Positions 25,972 through 33,662 of a stretch of 64,000 nucleotides of DNA are shown here, one piece after another; the stretch's first letter is position 1; every line of letters starts with the position of its first letter. The notes under the pieces are model-generated. The model saw nothing but the letters and a program-made list of their open reading frames with translations. It searched no databases and was not told the DNA's origin. The stretch is from positions 31,194 to 95,193 of the forward strand of contig CADEGS010000003.1 in NCBI GenBank assembly GCA_902826945.1, given 5' to 3'. This DNA is from an uncultured bacterium (GTDB lineage Bacteria; Planctomycetota; UBA1135; GCA-002686595). The translations under genes and the position numbers were made by a program.

Positions 25972-26063
25972 CGTCGCTGCGCGACGATGGGGTCGCGCCT
26001 GCGGCGCGACGAGGCCTGCGGCGCCACGGCGCTTCCGCGCCGGCCGCGGCCATGCGGCCGCGG
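25972..26063. repeat. Cluster of tandem hairpins (REP-like)
   Basis: At least three perfect stems occur in about 90 bases: 25972-25977 with 25981-25986 (loop TGC), 25992-25999 with 26003-26010 (loop TGC), and 26044-26051 with 26056-26063 (loop ATGC). The first two share TCGC arms and the TGC loop, as in related repeat units. Together with the long hairpin that follows they fill most of the space between the convergent M14 and cupin genes. No coding frame is supported in 25863-26119. Confidence 0.55.
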
Positions 26064-26121
26064 GAGCGACTCGATCCGAGGATCCTCGCGAGAGGCGAGG
26101 ATCCTCGGACCCCAGTCGCTC
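26064..26121. terminator. Long double-stem hairpin at the cupin 3' end
   Basis: The inner stem 26075-26089 with 26095-26109 is a perfect 15 base pairs around GAGAG. An outer stem, GAGCGACT (26064-26071) with AGTCGCTC (26114-26121), encloses it and includes part of the cupin stop codon. It probably terminates transcription from one or both sides. Confidence 0.65.
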
Positions 26122-26485
26122 AGATCCGCTCCAGCTCGTCCGGCTCGCGCGTGCGGGCCTCGTCGAGGGCGCCGGTGTTGCGCGTCGTGGCGGGCTCGAA
26201 GAGCAGCACGGCGGCGCGGCCGCGCGACACGGGGCGGTGCTCGACGCCGCGCGGCACGACCAGGAGCTCGCCCGGGCCGAGCGTCACGACGCGCTCGCGC
26301 AGGTGGATCTCGAGCGTGCCCTCGAGCACGAGGAAGCACTCGTCCTCGCGCTCGTGGCTGTGCCAGACGAACTCGCCCTCGGTGCGCACGAGCTTGAGCT
26401 GCTGGCCGTTCAGCTCGCCGACCACGCGCGGCGACCAGCAGTCCTGGAAGAGGCCGAGCTTCTGCCGCAGGTTGACCTTGTCCAT
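26120..26485 (-). CDS. Cupin-domain protein
   Basis: A 121-residue single-domain cupin. Motif 1 is FVWHSHEREDECFLVLEGTL, residues 40-59, with metal-ligand His42, His44 and Glu48 (the next acidic residue is Glu46). Motif 2 is LGPGELLVVPRGVEHRPVS, with His83. Small cupins of this kind act as isomerases, dioxygenases or sensors, and sequence alone does not decide. It is transcribed divergently from the outer-membrane protein gene at 26594; the two share a short region containing CTAGCAT. Its stop is part of a large hairpin. Confidence 0.9.
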   Translation of the reverse strand: MDKVNLRQKLGLFQDCWSPRVVGELNGQQLKLVRTEGEFVWHSHEREDECFLVLEGTLEIHLRERVVTLGPGELLVVPRGVEHRPVSRGRAAVLLFEPATTRNTGALDEARTREPDELERI

Positions 26486-26593
26486 CGCCTCCTCGCGCTC
26501 CTCGGGCCCGCGGCCGCCCGAGCGGCCGGCCGCGCTGGCGCCACCGCGCCGCGGGTCCTAGCATCCACCGCCGGCCCCAGGCAGGGAAGCTCC

Positions 26594-27298
26594 ATGACCC
26601 GCGCGCACGCTCCGTTCTCCCTCCTCGCGCTCGCCGCGGCCCTCGCGGCGGGCGGCGCGGCGACGGCCCAGGAGGCCGCGCGCCCCTCGCGTCCCTACGA
26701 CCCGATCCCCGACAGCTACCGCTCGCCCTCGGGCCACCGCCCCGCGGCGCCCGCGGGCGAGGAGGGAGCGCCGGCGACGCGCTCGAACGCGCGCAGCGTC
26801 GAGCTCGCGCTGAGCGACGAGTCGTTCTGGGTCGGCCTGCGCTTCCCGGTGCACGAGGACGGCCACGTCGCCCTCGGCTACCTCGAGAACGAGGACGACG
26901 AGCGCCTGGCGGTGCTGCGCTACATGCGCACCGGCCGCCCGCTGGACGAGGCGCTCGAGCTGGGCCTGGGCCTCGGCGCGTACGGCGCCTGGCTCGACGC
27001 GCCCGGCGCGGACCCGGCCGTGCAGGCGCTGACGCTGTGCGCCTCGGCGCGCTACGCGCTCGGCACGCGCTTGCCGACCGCGCTCGGCGTCCAGGCCGCC
27101 TACGCGCCCGACGTGACGACCTTCGACGACGGCGATTGGTTCCTCGACGCCACGGCGCGGCTCGAGGTCGAGATCAGCTCCTTCGCCTCGGCCTTCGTCG
27201 GCTATCGCTACGTCGAGATGGGCCTCCTGCCCGACGAGGACGAGCGCGACCACAGGCTCGAGGACCGCCTGCACGTCGGCATCCGCCTGGCGTTCTGA
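26594..27298 (+). CDS. Outer-membrane beta-barrel protein, YfaZ-like
   Basis: A 234-residue exported protein: a signal peptide ending near AATAQ, a Pro-rich linker, then amphipathic strands. Examples are ESFWVGLRFPVHEDGHVALG, LGLGLGAYGAWLDAPG, ALGVQAAYAPDVTTFDDGDW and FASAFVGYRYVEMGLLPDED, ending in LHVGIRLAF with a C-terminal Phe. This resembles the YfaZ group of small outer-membrane proteins of unknown function. The next gene starts four bases after the stop, and a third overlaps that one, so an operon 26594-30073 is likely. TAGCAT at 26559-26564 is a candidate -10 box. Confidence 0.8.
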   Translation: MTRAHAPFSLLALAAALAAGGAATAQEAARPSRPYDPIPDSYRSPSGHRPAAPAGEEGAPATRSNARSVELALSDESFWVGLRFPVHEDGHVALGYLENEDDERLAVLRYMRTGRPLDEALELGLGLGAYGAWLDAPGADPAVQALTLCASARYALGTRLPTALGVQAAYAPDVTTFDDGDWFLDATARLEVEISSFASAFVGYRYVEMGLLPDEDERDHRLEDRLHVGIRLAF

Positions 27299-27302
27299 GG
27301 CC

Positions 27303-28118
27303 GTGCGGCGCGCGCTCCCCGCCTGGTGCCTGGTCGCTGCGGCGTGCGCGCCGACGCTGCCGCCGCGCGGCGAGGCGGCGGCCGCGTTCGCGGCGCCCGC
27401 GCCCGACCCGACGCTGCCCGACGCGCTCGCGCTGTGCGCGCGGCACGTCGAGGCGACCGGGCTGCGCGCCGTGCTCGAGGCGCACGACTCGGTGCACGTG
27501 CGCGGGACGGTCGAGCGCCCGGCGCAGCGCCTCGAGGGCACGTTCGAGCTCTTCCGCGCACGCCCGGCGCTCTCGGCGATGCAGCTCCGGCTGCCCGGCG
27601 TGGGCGAGACCGATTACGGCTGCGACGGGACGAGGGCCTGGATGGCGCACCCGCTGCTCGGCCCGCGCGTGCTCGAGGGCGCCGACCGCGTGAAGGCCTG
27701 CGCGAGCGCGGCCTGGGACGCGCTCCTGCGCCGGCCCGAGGGGCTCGAGGTCTACGCGACCGTCGCCCGCGAGCCCTTCGAGGGGCGCGCGTGCCACGTG
27801 GTCTTCGGCCGCTGGGCCGACCCGCCCGGCGCCGCGCCGAGCGACCCCGCGCTGCGCTCCTTCCGCGAGTACTACGACGCCGAGACGGGCCTCCTGGCGG
27901 GCGTCGTCGAGCCCTCGGGCTCGAGCGAGGGCCCCGTCGTCGTCACGCGCGTGCTCGGCGACTACGCGCCGCTCGCGGGCAGCCTGGTCGCGCGCCGCAC
28001 GGAGCAGCGCTCGCCGGACCTGACGCTGGTCTTCCGCGTCGAGGACGTGCGCTACGGCGGCGTCGAGCAGGACGCGTTCGAGGCGCCGGCGGCCGTCGAG
28101 GCGCTGCTCGCGCGATGA
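27303..28118 (+). CDS. Predicted lipoprotein, LolA/LppX-like or unknown
   Basis: A 271-residue protein with a short signal sequence and a candidate lipobox (V-A-A-A-C, Cys15). The body has alternating strands such as VRGTVERPAQRLEGTFELFR and LVARRTEQRSPDLTLVFRVE. This style, with half-barrel substrate-binding strands and a closing DAFEAP segment, recalls outer-membrane lipoprotein-sorting (LolA-fold) proteins; I cannot confirm the family. It uses a GTG start four bases after the YfaZ-like gene and overlaps the GT-C gene (ATGA). Confidence 0.7.
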   Translation: MRRALPAWCLVAAACAPTLPPRGEAAAAFAAPAPDPTLPDALALCARHVEATGLRAVLEAHDSVHVRGTVERPAQRLEGTFELFRARPALSAMQLRLPGVGETDYGCDGTRAWMAHPLLGPRVLEGADRVKACASAAWDALLRRPEGLEVYATVAREPFEGRACHVVFGRWADPPGAAPSDPALRSFREYYDAETGLLAGVVEPSGSSEGPVVVTRVLGDYAPLAGSLVARRTEQRSPDLTLVFRVEDVRYGGVEQDAFEAPAAVEALLAR

Positions 28119-30073
28119 CCGGGCGGCCGGAGGCGGCGCCGCGCGGCGTGGCGGCGCGGCTGCGCGAGGGCCTCCTGCGGCGCTCGCGCCGCCCGGCGGG
28201 CGCGGCGCGGCTCCTGGTCGGGCTGCTCGCGCTGGCGCTCGTCCTGGTCGTGACGAAGAACGCCTGGCTCTGCGACGACGCCTTCATCACGTTCCGCTCG
28301 GTCGAGAACGCGGTCCTCGGCCACGGCCTCGTGTGGAACCCGGGCGAGCGCGTGCAGACCTTCACGAACCCGCTCTGGACGCTCGTCCTGGCGCTCCTGC
28401 GGCCGCTCACGGGCGAGCTCGTGCTGACGGCGATGCTCGGCTCGATCGCGCTCACCGGGCTGGCGGCCGCGTTGCTCGCGCGCGGGGCGAGCGGGAGCGC
28501 GGCCGCCGCCGTCGCGCTCGTGGCGCTGGTCGCCTCGCGCGCCTTCACCGATTTCTCGACCTCGGGCCTCGAGAACGCGCTCGGGCACCTCTTGCTGGTC
28601 GGCTTCGTGCTGTGCGCGCGGCGCATGCGCGGCGCGCCGCGCGCCTTCCTGGGCGCGGCCCTGTGCGCGGGGCTGGCCGTGACGAACCGCATGGACGCGG
28701 CGCTGCTCGTCGCGCCGGCGCTCCTCGCCGCGGCGTGGACGCTGCCGCGCGCGCGCGCCGCCGGGCTCCTGGCCCTGGGCGCGGCGCCGTTCCTGCTGTG
28801 GGAGGCCTTCGCGCTCGCGTACTACGGCTTCCCGTTCCCGAACACCGCCTACGCCAAGCTCGGCACGGGCGTGGACGCCGCGGCGCTCGTGCAGCAGGGG
28901 CTCGTCTACCTGCGCCACTCGCTCGCGAACGATCCCGCGACGCTCGGCGCGACGCTGCTCGCGGCCGCGTGGCTCGCGCGCGAGCGCGGCGCGCTCGCCT
29001 GGTCGGCGCTGGCGGGGCTCGCGCTCGCGCTCCTCTACGTCGTGTGGGTGGGCGGGGACTTCATGAGCGGGCGCTTCCTCGCCGCGCCGCTCGTGGTCGC
29101 GCTGGCCTGGGCCGCGAGCGGCCCGGCGCTCCCCGTGCGCCTCGCCTGGCCGGCGGCGGCGCTGCTCCTCGCGGGCGGCGCGCTCGCGCCGCGCTCGCAC
29201 CTGTGGAGCGGCAGCGACTACGGCCGGGGCGAGGCCGACCGCGCGAACCAGGGCTTCGTCAACGTCGAGCGCGCGTTCTACTTCCAGGCGACCGCGCTCG
29301 TCCTGTGCGGCGACGCCGGGCGCTTCCTGCGCCATCCGTGGATCGACGAGGGTCGCGCGCTGCGCGCCGAGGCGGAGGCGCGCGAGGGGGGCGAGCCGGT
29401 CGTGCGCGTCACGGCGGCGATCGGCTTCCTCGGCTTCTACGCCGGCCCGCGCGTGCGCGTGTACGACATCTTCGCGCTGGCCGACCCGCTGCTCGCGCGC
29501 CTGCCGGCGGAGGACGCGCGCACGCCCGTCGGGCTCGCGATCGGCCACTTCGCGCGCCTCGTGCCGCAGGGCTTCGTGCCGGCGCGCGCGCGCGGCGAGC
29601 CCTTCCCCGACCCGGCGCTCGAGCGCCTCGACCGCGCGCTCGGCCTGGCGCGCTCCGGGCCGCTCCTCGCGCGCGAGCGCTGGGGCGCGCTGTGGCGCCT
29701 CAACACCGGCGGGCACGACGCCGACGTGGCCGAGTACCTCGCGCGCCCGCCGCTCGCGCGCGACGCGGACGCGCTCCCCGCGGGGGGCGGCCTCGCGCTC
29801 GGCCGCGCCGGCGCGGAGGTGCGCTTCGCCGACCGGCTGCACGTCCCCGCGCTGGCGCTCGCCTGCGACCCGAGGAGCCTCTACGAGCTCCGCTTCCTGG
29901 ACGGCGCGGCCGAGCGCGGCCGCACCACCTCGCAGCCCGCGCCCGAGCCGTCGCGCCCGCGCGCCGTCGCGGTGCCGGCCGAGGCGCGCGAGAAGGGCTT
30001 CGACCGCGTGCGCGTCGTCCCGCTGTTCGGCTTCGGCGACTACCGGCTGGACGCGCTGCGCCCCGCGCCGTGA
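28115..30073 (+). CDS. GT-C family membrane glycosyltransferase (arabinofuranosyltransferase-like)
   Basis: A 652-residue polytopic protein. The first periplasmic loop carries WLCDDAFITFRSVENAVLG, and the second conserved block is NPGERVQTFTNPLWTLVLAL. Together they give the Asp-Asp motif of GT-C enzymes that use polyprenyl-phosphate sugars. About ten membrane helices follow up to residue 370. A long periplasmic C-terminal domain ends with a beta-rich region. Homologues decorate arabinan or other surface glycans. It is coupled by ATGA to the lipoprotein gene before it. Confidence 0.85.
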   Translation: MTGRPEAAPRGVAARLREGLLRRSRRPAGAARLLVGLLALALVLVVTKNAWLCDDAFITFRSVENAVLGHGLVWNPGERVQTFTNPLWTLVLALLRPLTGELVLTAMLGSIALTGLAAALLARGASGSAAAAVALVALVASRAFTDFSTSGLENALGHLLLVGFVLCARRMRGAPRAFLGAALCAGLAVTNRMDAALLVAPALLAAAWTLPRARAAGLLALGAAPFLLWEAFALAYYGFPFPNTAYAKLGTGVDAAALVQQGLVYLRHSLANDPATLGATLLAAAWLARERGALAWSALAGLALALLYVVWVGGDFMSGRFLAAPLVVALAWAASGPALPVRLAWPAAALLLAGGALAPRSHLWSGSDYGRGEADRANQGFVNVERAFYFQATALVLCGDAGRFLRHPWIDEGRALRAEAEAREGGEPVVRVTAAIGFLGFYAGPRVRVYDIFALADPLLARLPAEDARTPVGLAIGHFARLVPQGFVPARARGEPFPDPALERLDRALGLARSGPLLARERWGALWRLNTGGHDADVAEYLARPPLARDADALPAGGGLALGRAGAEVRFADRLHVPALALACDPRSLYELRFLDGAAERGRTTSQPAPEPSRPRAVAVPAEAREKGFDRVRVVPLFGFGDYRLDALRPAP

Positions 30074-30077
30074 GCGC

Positions 30078-31787
30078 TCAGCGCGCGCGCTCGAAGGAGA
30101 CCGGCTCGCCCCCGGGGGCCGAGAGCAGGAGCGCGCGCGGCGCGCCGTCCGCGCCGAGCGCGAACCCCACGCTCCAGGGCGCCGTGTCCTCGCCCTGGTA
30201 GGCGAGGAAGCGCTCGGGCGTCCCGGGGTGCACGATGCGGCGCGGCCAGGCGTCGAGGAAACGGATCGAGCCGACCTCGCGCGGGCCGAAGCTGTACTCG
30301 ACGCGCGCGGCGCCCTGCTCGAAGCCGAGCTCGAGCACGAGCGCGATCTCGCCGAAGCGGTTGCGGCCGGGGAGCGCGCGCGCGCTCGCGAAGGGCCCGT
30401 GGCGCGCCACGAGATCGTCGAGAAAGCCGCCGGTGTCGGCGGCGAAGGCCTCGAAGGGCGCGAAGGGGTCGAGCAGCGCGTGCAGGCGGCCCGCGTCGCC
30501 GGCGAAGGCGGCGGTCGCCGCGGCCTCGAGCTCGCGCGCCAGGAGCTCGCGCCGCTCGCGCTGCGCGGCGGGCAGCGGGTGGAGCAGCGCCGCCGCCCCG
30601 AACGTGTCCGAGGAGAGCGCCAGCCCGCCGGGCAGCGCCTCGACGCGCACCGTCTCGCCGTCCTCTTCCCACAGGCCCTCGTAGGCGCGCAGGCGCTCGG
30701 GCGCGAGGCGGATCGTCTCGGGCACCTCGGGCGCCGGCTCGCCCGCCAGCAGGCGCTCCACGCCGCGCAGCGCCACGCCGGCGTAGAGCTCCGCGTCGTT
30801 CGAGGCGACGAAGACGAAGCGGTCGTCGTCGAGGCCGTGGCGGAACCAGGCCATGAAGACGTCGTCGCTGCCGGAGTGCTCGAGCGCGCGCCCGAGCGCT
30901 CCGCTGCGGATCCCGCAGCCGTAGCCCTGCTCGACGTCGGGTGCGAGGCGCCCGCGCGGCGTGACCATCTCGGCGAAGGCGGCCTCGTCCAGCACGGCGT
31001 GCGCGCGCAGCGCGCGGCTCCACGCGAGGAGGTCGCGCGCGCTGCCCTGCAGGCCGCCCCGGCCCTGCAGGGGCAACGACACGCGGCCGCCGTGCGAGTC
31101 GAGCAGCGTGCCCTCGTCGCGGCCGTCCACGATCCCGCGCGACTGGACGGCGCCGCCGAAGTCCGCGGCGGCGAAGCCGGTGTGGCGCATGCCGGCCGGG
31201 AGGAGCACGCGCGTGCGCAGCGCCTGCTCGAACGGCTCGCCCGCGGCGCGCGCCGCGACGAGGGCCAAGAGCGTGTAGCCGATGCCGGAGTACGAGCCGC
31301 CCTGGCCGGGCGCGAAGAGGAGCTCGGCCGCGAGGATCGCGCGCGCCAGCGCGTCGGGATCGTCGAGCCCCTCCAGGCCTCCGATCGACTCGGGCAGGCC
31401 CGAGGCGTGCCCGAGCAGGTGGCGCAGCGTGATCGCGCGCTTGTCCGCCGGGACGTCGTCGAAGAAGCGCTCGAGCGGGTCGTCGAGCGCGAGCACGCCC
31501 TCGCTCGCCAGGCGCAGGACGAGCGCGGCGGTGAAGTGCTTCGTGATCGAGCCGAGCGGCACCACCGTGTCGACGTCGTTCGGGACGCCGCGCGCGGGGT
31601 CGGCCAGCCCGCAGCCGCGCGCGACGAGCACCAGGTCGCCGCGCGCGACCAGGCACACGCCGGAGAAGCCGACGCCCTCCAGGCGGCCGAGGTAGCGCTC
31701 GATCGCCTGCGCCGTCGACTCGGAGGGCGGGGTCGGAGGGGAGCCGGACGCTGCGGCGGCGAGGGTCAGGGCGAGGAGGGCGTGCAT
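30078..31787 (-). CDS. Serine beta-lactamase/DD-peptidase-like hydrolase
   Basis: A 569-residue exported class C-type serine hydrolase. The catalytic SxxK is S80-I-T-K83. The second motif reads Y166-S-G rather than the usual Y-x-N, and an HSG box (EHSGSDDVFMAWF) replaces KTG. An extra C-terminal domain of about 200 residues follows. These proteins range from D-aminopeptidases and esterases to cell-wall carboxypeptidases, and resistance to beta-lactams should not be assumed. The ATG at 31787 follows AGGAACG and starts a signal peptide; an upstream ATG in frame gives no signal sequence. The gene converges with the GT-C operon, with four bases between stops. Confidence 0.88.
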   Translation of the reverse strand: MHALLALTLAAAASGSPPTPPSESTAQAIERYLGRLEGVGFSGVCLVARGDLVLVARGCGLADPARGVPNDVDTVVPLGSITKHFTAALVLRLASEGVLALDDPLERFFDDVPADKRAITLRHLLGHASGLPESIGGLEGLDDPDALARAILAAELLFAPGQGGSYSGIGYTLLALVAARAAGEPFEQALRTRVLLPAGMRHTGFAAADFGGAVQSRGIVDGRDEGTLLDSHGGRVSLPLQGRGGLQGSARDLLAWSRALRAHAVLDEAAFAEMVTPRGRLAPDVEQGYGCGIRSGALGRALEHSGSDDVFMAWFRHGLDDDRFVFVASNDAELYAGVALRGVERLLAGEPAPEVPETIRLAPERLRAYEGLWEEDGETVRVEALPGGLALSSDTFGAAALLHPLPAAQRERRELLARELEAAATAAFAGDAGRLHALLDPFAPFEAFAADTGGFLDDLVARHGPFASARALPGRNRFGEIALVLELGFEQGAARVEYSFGPREVGSIRFLDAWPRRIVHPGTPERFLAYQGEDTAPWSVGFALGADGAPRALLLSAPGGEPVSFERAR

Positions 31788-31911
31788 GGGAGGGCGTTCC
31801 TGTCGCGGTCGCGGCGCGGCGCCGCTCGCTTCCCGATGCCGGGCGCGCCGGGATCGGTGCACCAAAAAACCGCTCCTGCCTCGGCCCGACGCCGCGCGCG
31901 GCCGGCCCCGA

Positions 31912-33513
31912 TCAGCCGGATCCGGCGCCGGCGGTCGGCGCGGCGCGGCAGGCGGCCACGATCGCGGTCCGGTCGAGCTTGCCGCTCGCCGTGTGCGGGA
32001 ACGGGCCGCTCCAGGGCCGGATCGCGCGCGGGATCATGTAGCTCGGCATCGCGCCGCGGCAGAAGCGCTGCAGCGCGTCCAGGTCGAGCGGGCGCCCCGC
32101 GAGCGCCGTGACCGCCGCGTGCACGACCTGCCCGAGCTCCTCGTCCTCGACGCCGAAGGCGACCGCCTCGCCGACCAGGCCGCTCTCGACCAGGAGCTCC
32201 TCGACCTCGTTCGGGCTGAGCCGGAAGCCGCTGGACTTGATCAGCGCGTCGGCGCGCCCGTGGAACCACAGGCAGCCGTCCTCGTCGCGCCAGACCCGGT
32301 CGCCGCTGAAGACGACCTTCGCGTCCCCGATCAGGTGCGCCAGGTGCGGCGACGAGCGGATGCGCGCCGCGGTCGCCTCGGGGTCGTTCCAGTAGCCCAG
32401 GCTGACGAGGTCGCCGTGGTGCACGAGCTCGCCGATCTCGCCCGCGCCGCACAGCCCGCGCTCGGGGTCCACGACGAAGACCTGCTCGCCGGGGACGGCG
32501 TGCCCGATCGCGCCGCGCTTGCGCGCGAACTCCTGCGGCGGCAGCCAGGTCGAGCGGAAGGCCTCCGTCAGGCCGTACATCAGCACGATCGCGACGCCGG
32601 GGAAGACCGCCGGCATGCGCTCGAGGATCGCGCGCGGGATCGAGCCGCCGGAGTTCGTCGCGCAGCGCAGGTCGGGCAGGCGCTCGCCCGAGTCCTCCAG
32701 GTAGCGCACGAGCGCGACCCACGCGGGCGGCACGAGCGCGATGCCGGTGACGCGCTCGGCGCGCGCCGTGCGCGCGATCTCGGCCGGCAGGAAGAGCGCC
32801 TGCAGGACGAGCGTGCCGCCGACGTGCAGCATCGTCGTGAGCTGGCTCAGGCCGTAGTCGAAGCTCAGCGGCAAGAGGCCGAGCACGCGGTCGTCGGGCG
32901 TGCTCCCGAGGTAGGAGGCGACGCTCCAGGCGCCGCGCGCGAGGTTCCGGTGCGTGACCATCACGCCCTTGGGCAGGCCGGTGGAGCCCGAGGTGTAGAG
33001 CAGCGCGGCCAGGTCGCGCTCGCGCGGGCCGGGGCCGTCGGGCTCGGCGTCGGAGGGCCAGTCCTCCCAGCGCGTGACGCTCCCGCGCGAGCGCTCGGCG
33101 CCGACCACGACCAGGCGCTCGAAGCGCGCGGGGTCCTCGAGCGCGAGCGCGCGGCGCGCGTCGGTCACGAGCACGCGCATGCCGCAGTCGCGCGCGACGT
33201 GCGCGAGCTGGCGCGGCGTCTGCTGGACGTTGACGTTGACGAAGACCGCGCCCAGGCGCGCCACCGCGAGCGTGGCGACGACCTCCTCGACGCCCTTGCG
33301 CAGCGAGATCCCGACGCGGTCGCCGGGCCGCACGCCCGCCGCGGCGAGCCAGGCGGCGGCGGCGCGCGTCCGGCGGGCGAGCTCCGCGTAGCCGACGCGC
33401 GTCGCGCCGTGCACGAGCGCGGGGTGCTCGGCCCGCGCGGGCAGGTTGCGCTCGAGCAGCTCGAGGAGGGTCGCCGCGGGCGGCGGCGCGGCAGGGCTCT
33501 CGGGGGGCGTCAT
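31912..33513 (-). CDS. AMP-dependent acyl-CoA ligase, exosortase-associated type
   Basis: A 533-residue AMP-forming ligase. The ATP-binding motif LLYTSGSTGLPKGVMVTHRN is near residue 172, YGLTEAFRSTWLPP near 308, the GDRVWRDEDGCLWFHGR hinge near 412, and the catalytic Lys in TASGKLDR near 515. The whole pattern, including PLSFDYGLSQLTT and TNSGGSIPR, closely resembles the exosortase A-system-associated ligase group, which is normally found in exopolysaccharide/PEP-CTERM loci. No exosortase is in the window. In sense direction the serine-hydrolase gene follows it after 124 bases that include an A/T hexamer run (31864-31869) and a weak hairpin. Confidence 0.9.
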   Translation of the reverse strand: MTPPESPAAPPPAATLLELLERNLPARAEHPALVHGATRVGYAELARRTRAAAAWLAAAGVRPGDRVGISLRKGVEEVVATLAVARLGAVFVNVNVQQTPRQLAHVARDCGMRVLVTDARRALALEDPARFERLVVVGAERSRGSVTRWEDWPSDAEPDGPGPRERDLAALLYTSGSTGLPKGVMVTHRNLARGAWSVASYLGSTPDDRVLGLLPLSFDYGLSQLTTMLHVGGTLVLQALFLPAEIARTARAERVTGIALVPPAWVALVRYLEDSGERLPDLRCATNSGGSIPRAILERMPAVFPGVAIVLMYGLTEAFRSTWLPPQEFARKRGAIGHAVPGEQVFVVDPERGLCGAGEIGELVHHGDLVSLGYWNDPEATAARIRSSPHLAHLIGDAKVVFSGDRVWRDEDGCLWFHGRADALIKSSGFRLSPNEVEELLVESGLVGEAVAFGVEDEELGQVVHAAVTALAGRPLDLDALQRFCRGAMPSYMIPRAIRPWSGPFPHTASGKLDRTAIVAACRAAPTAGAGSG

Positions 33514-33662
33514 GCGCCGCGCCGGCGCGGCGCGTCGCCCGCCAGGCTATGCGGGCGCTTCGCCGGGCGACAACCGGGGGGCGCGCGCGCGCTCACCCGG
33601 GTCGGCGGGAGAAGCGGGCGGCGCGTCCCCGAGTTCCGGGCCCAGCGCCGCCTCGAGCGCCC

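Noticed and set aside
30078..31787. Antibiotic-resistance beta-lactamase
   Set aside because: The protein has the broad serine-hydrolase motifs but a Y-S-G second motif and a large extra domain. Sequence does not support a resistance function.
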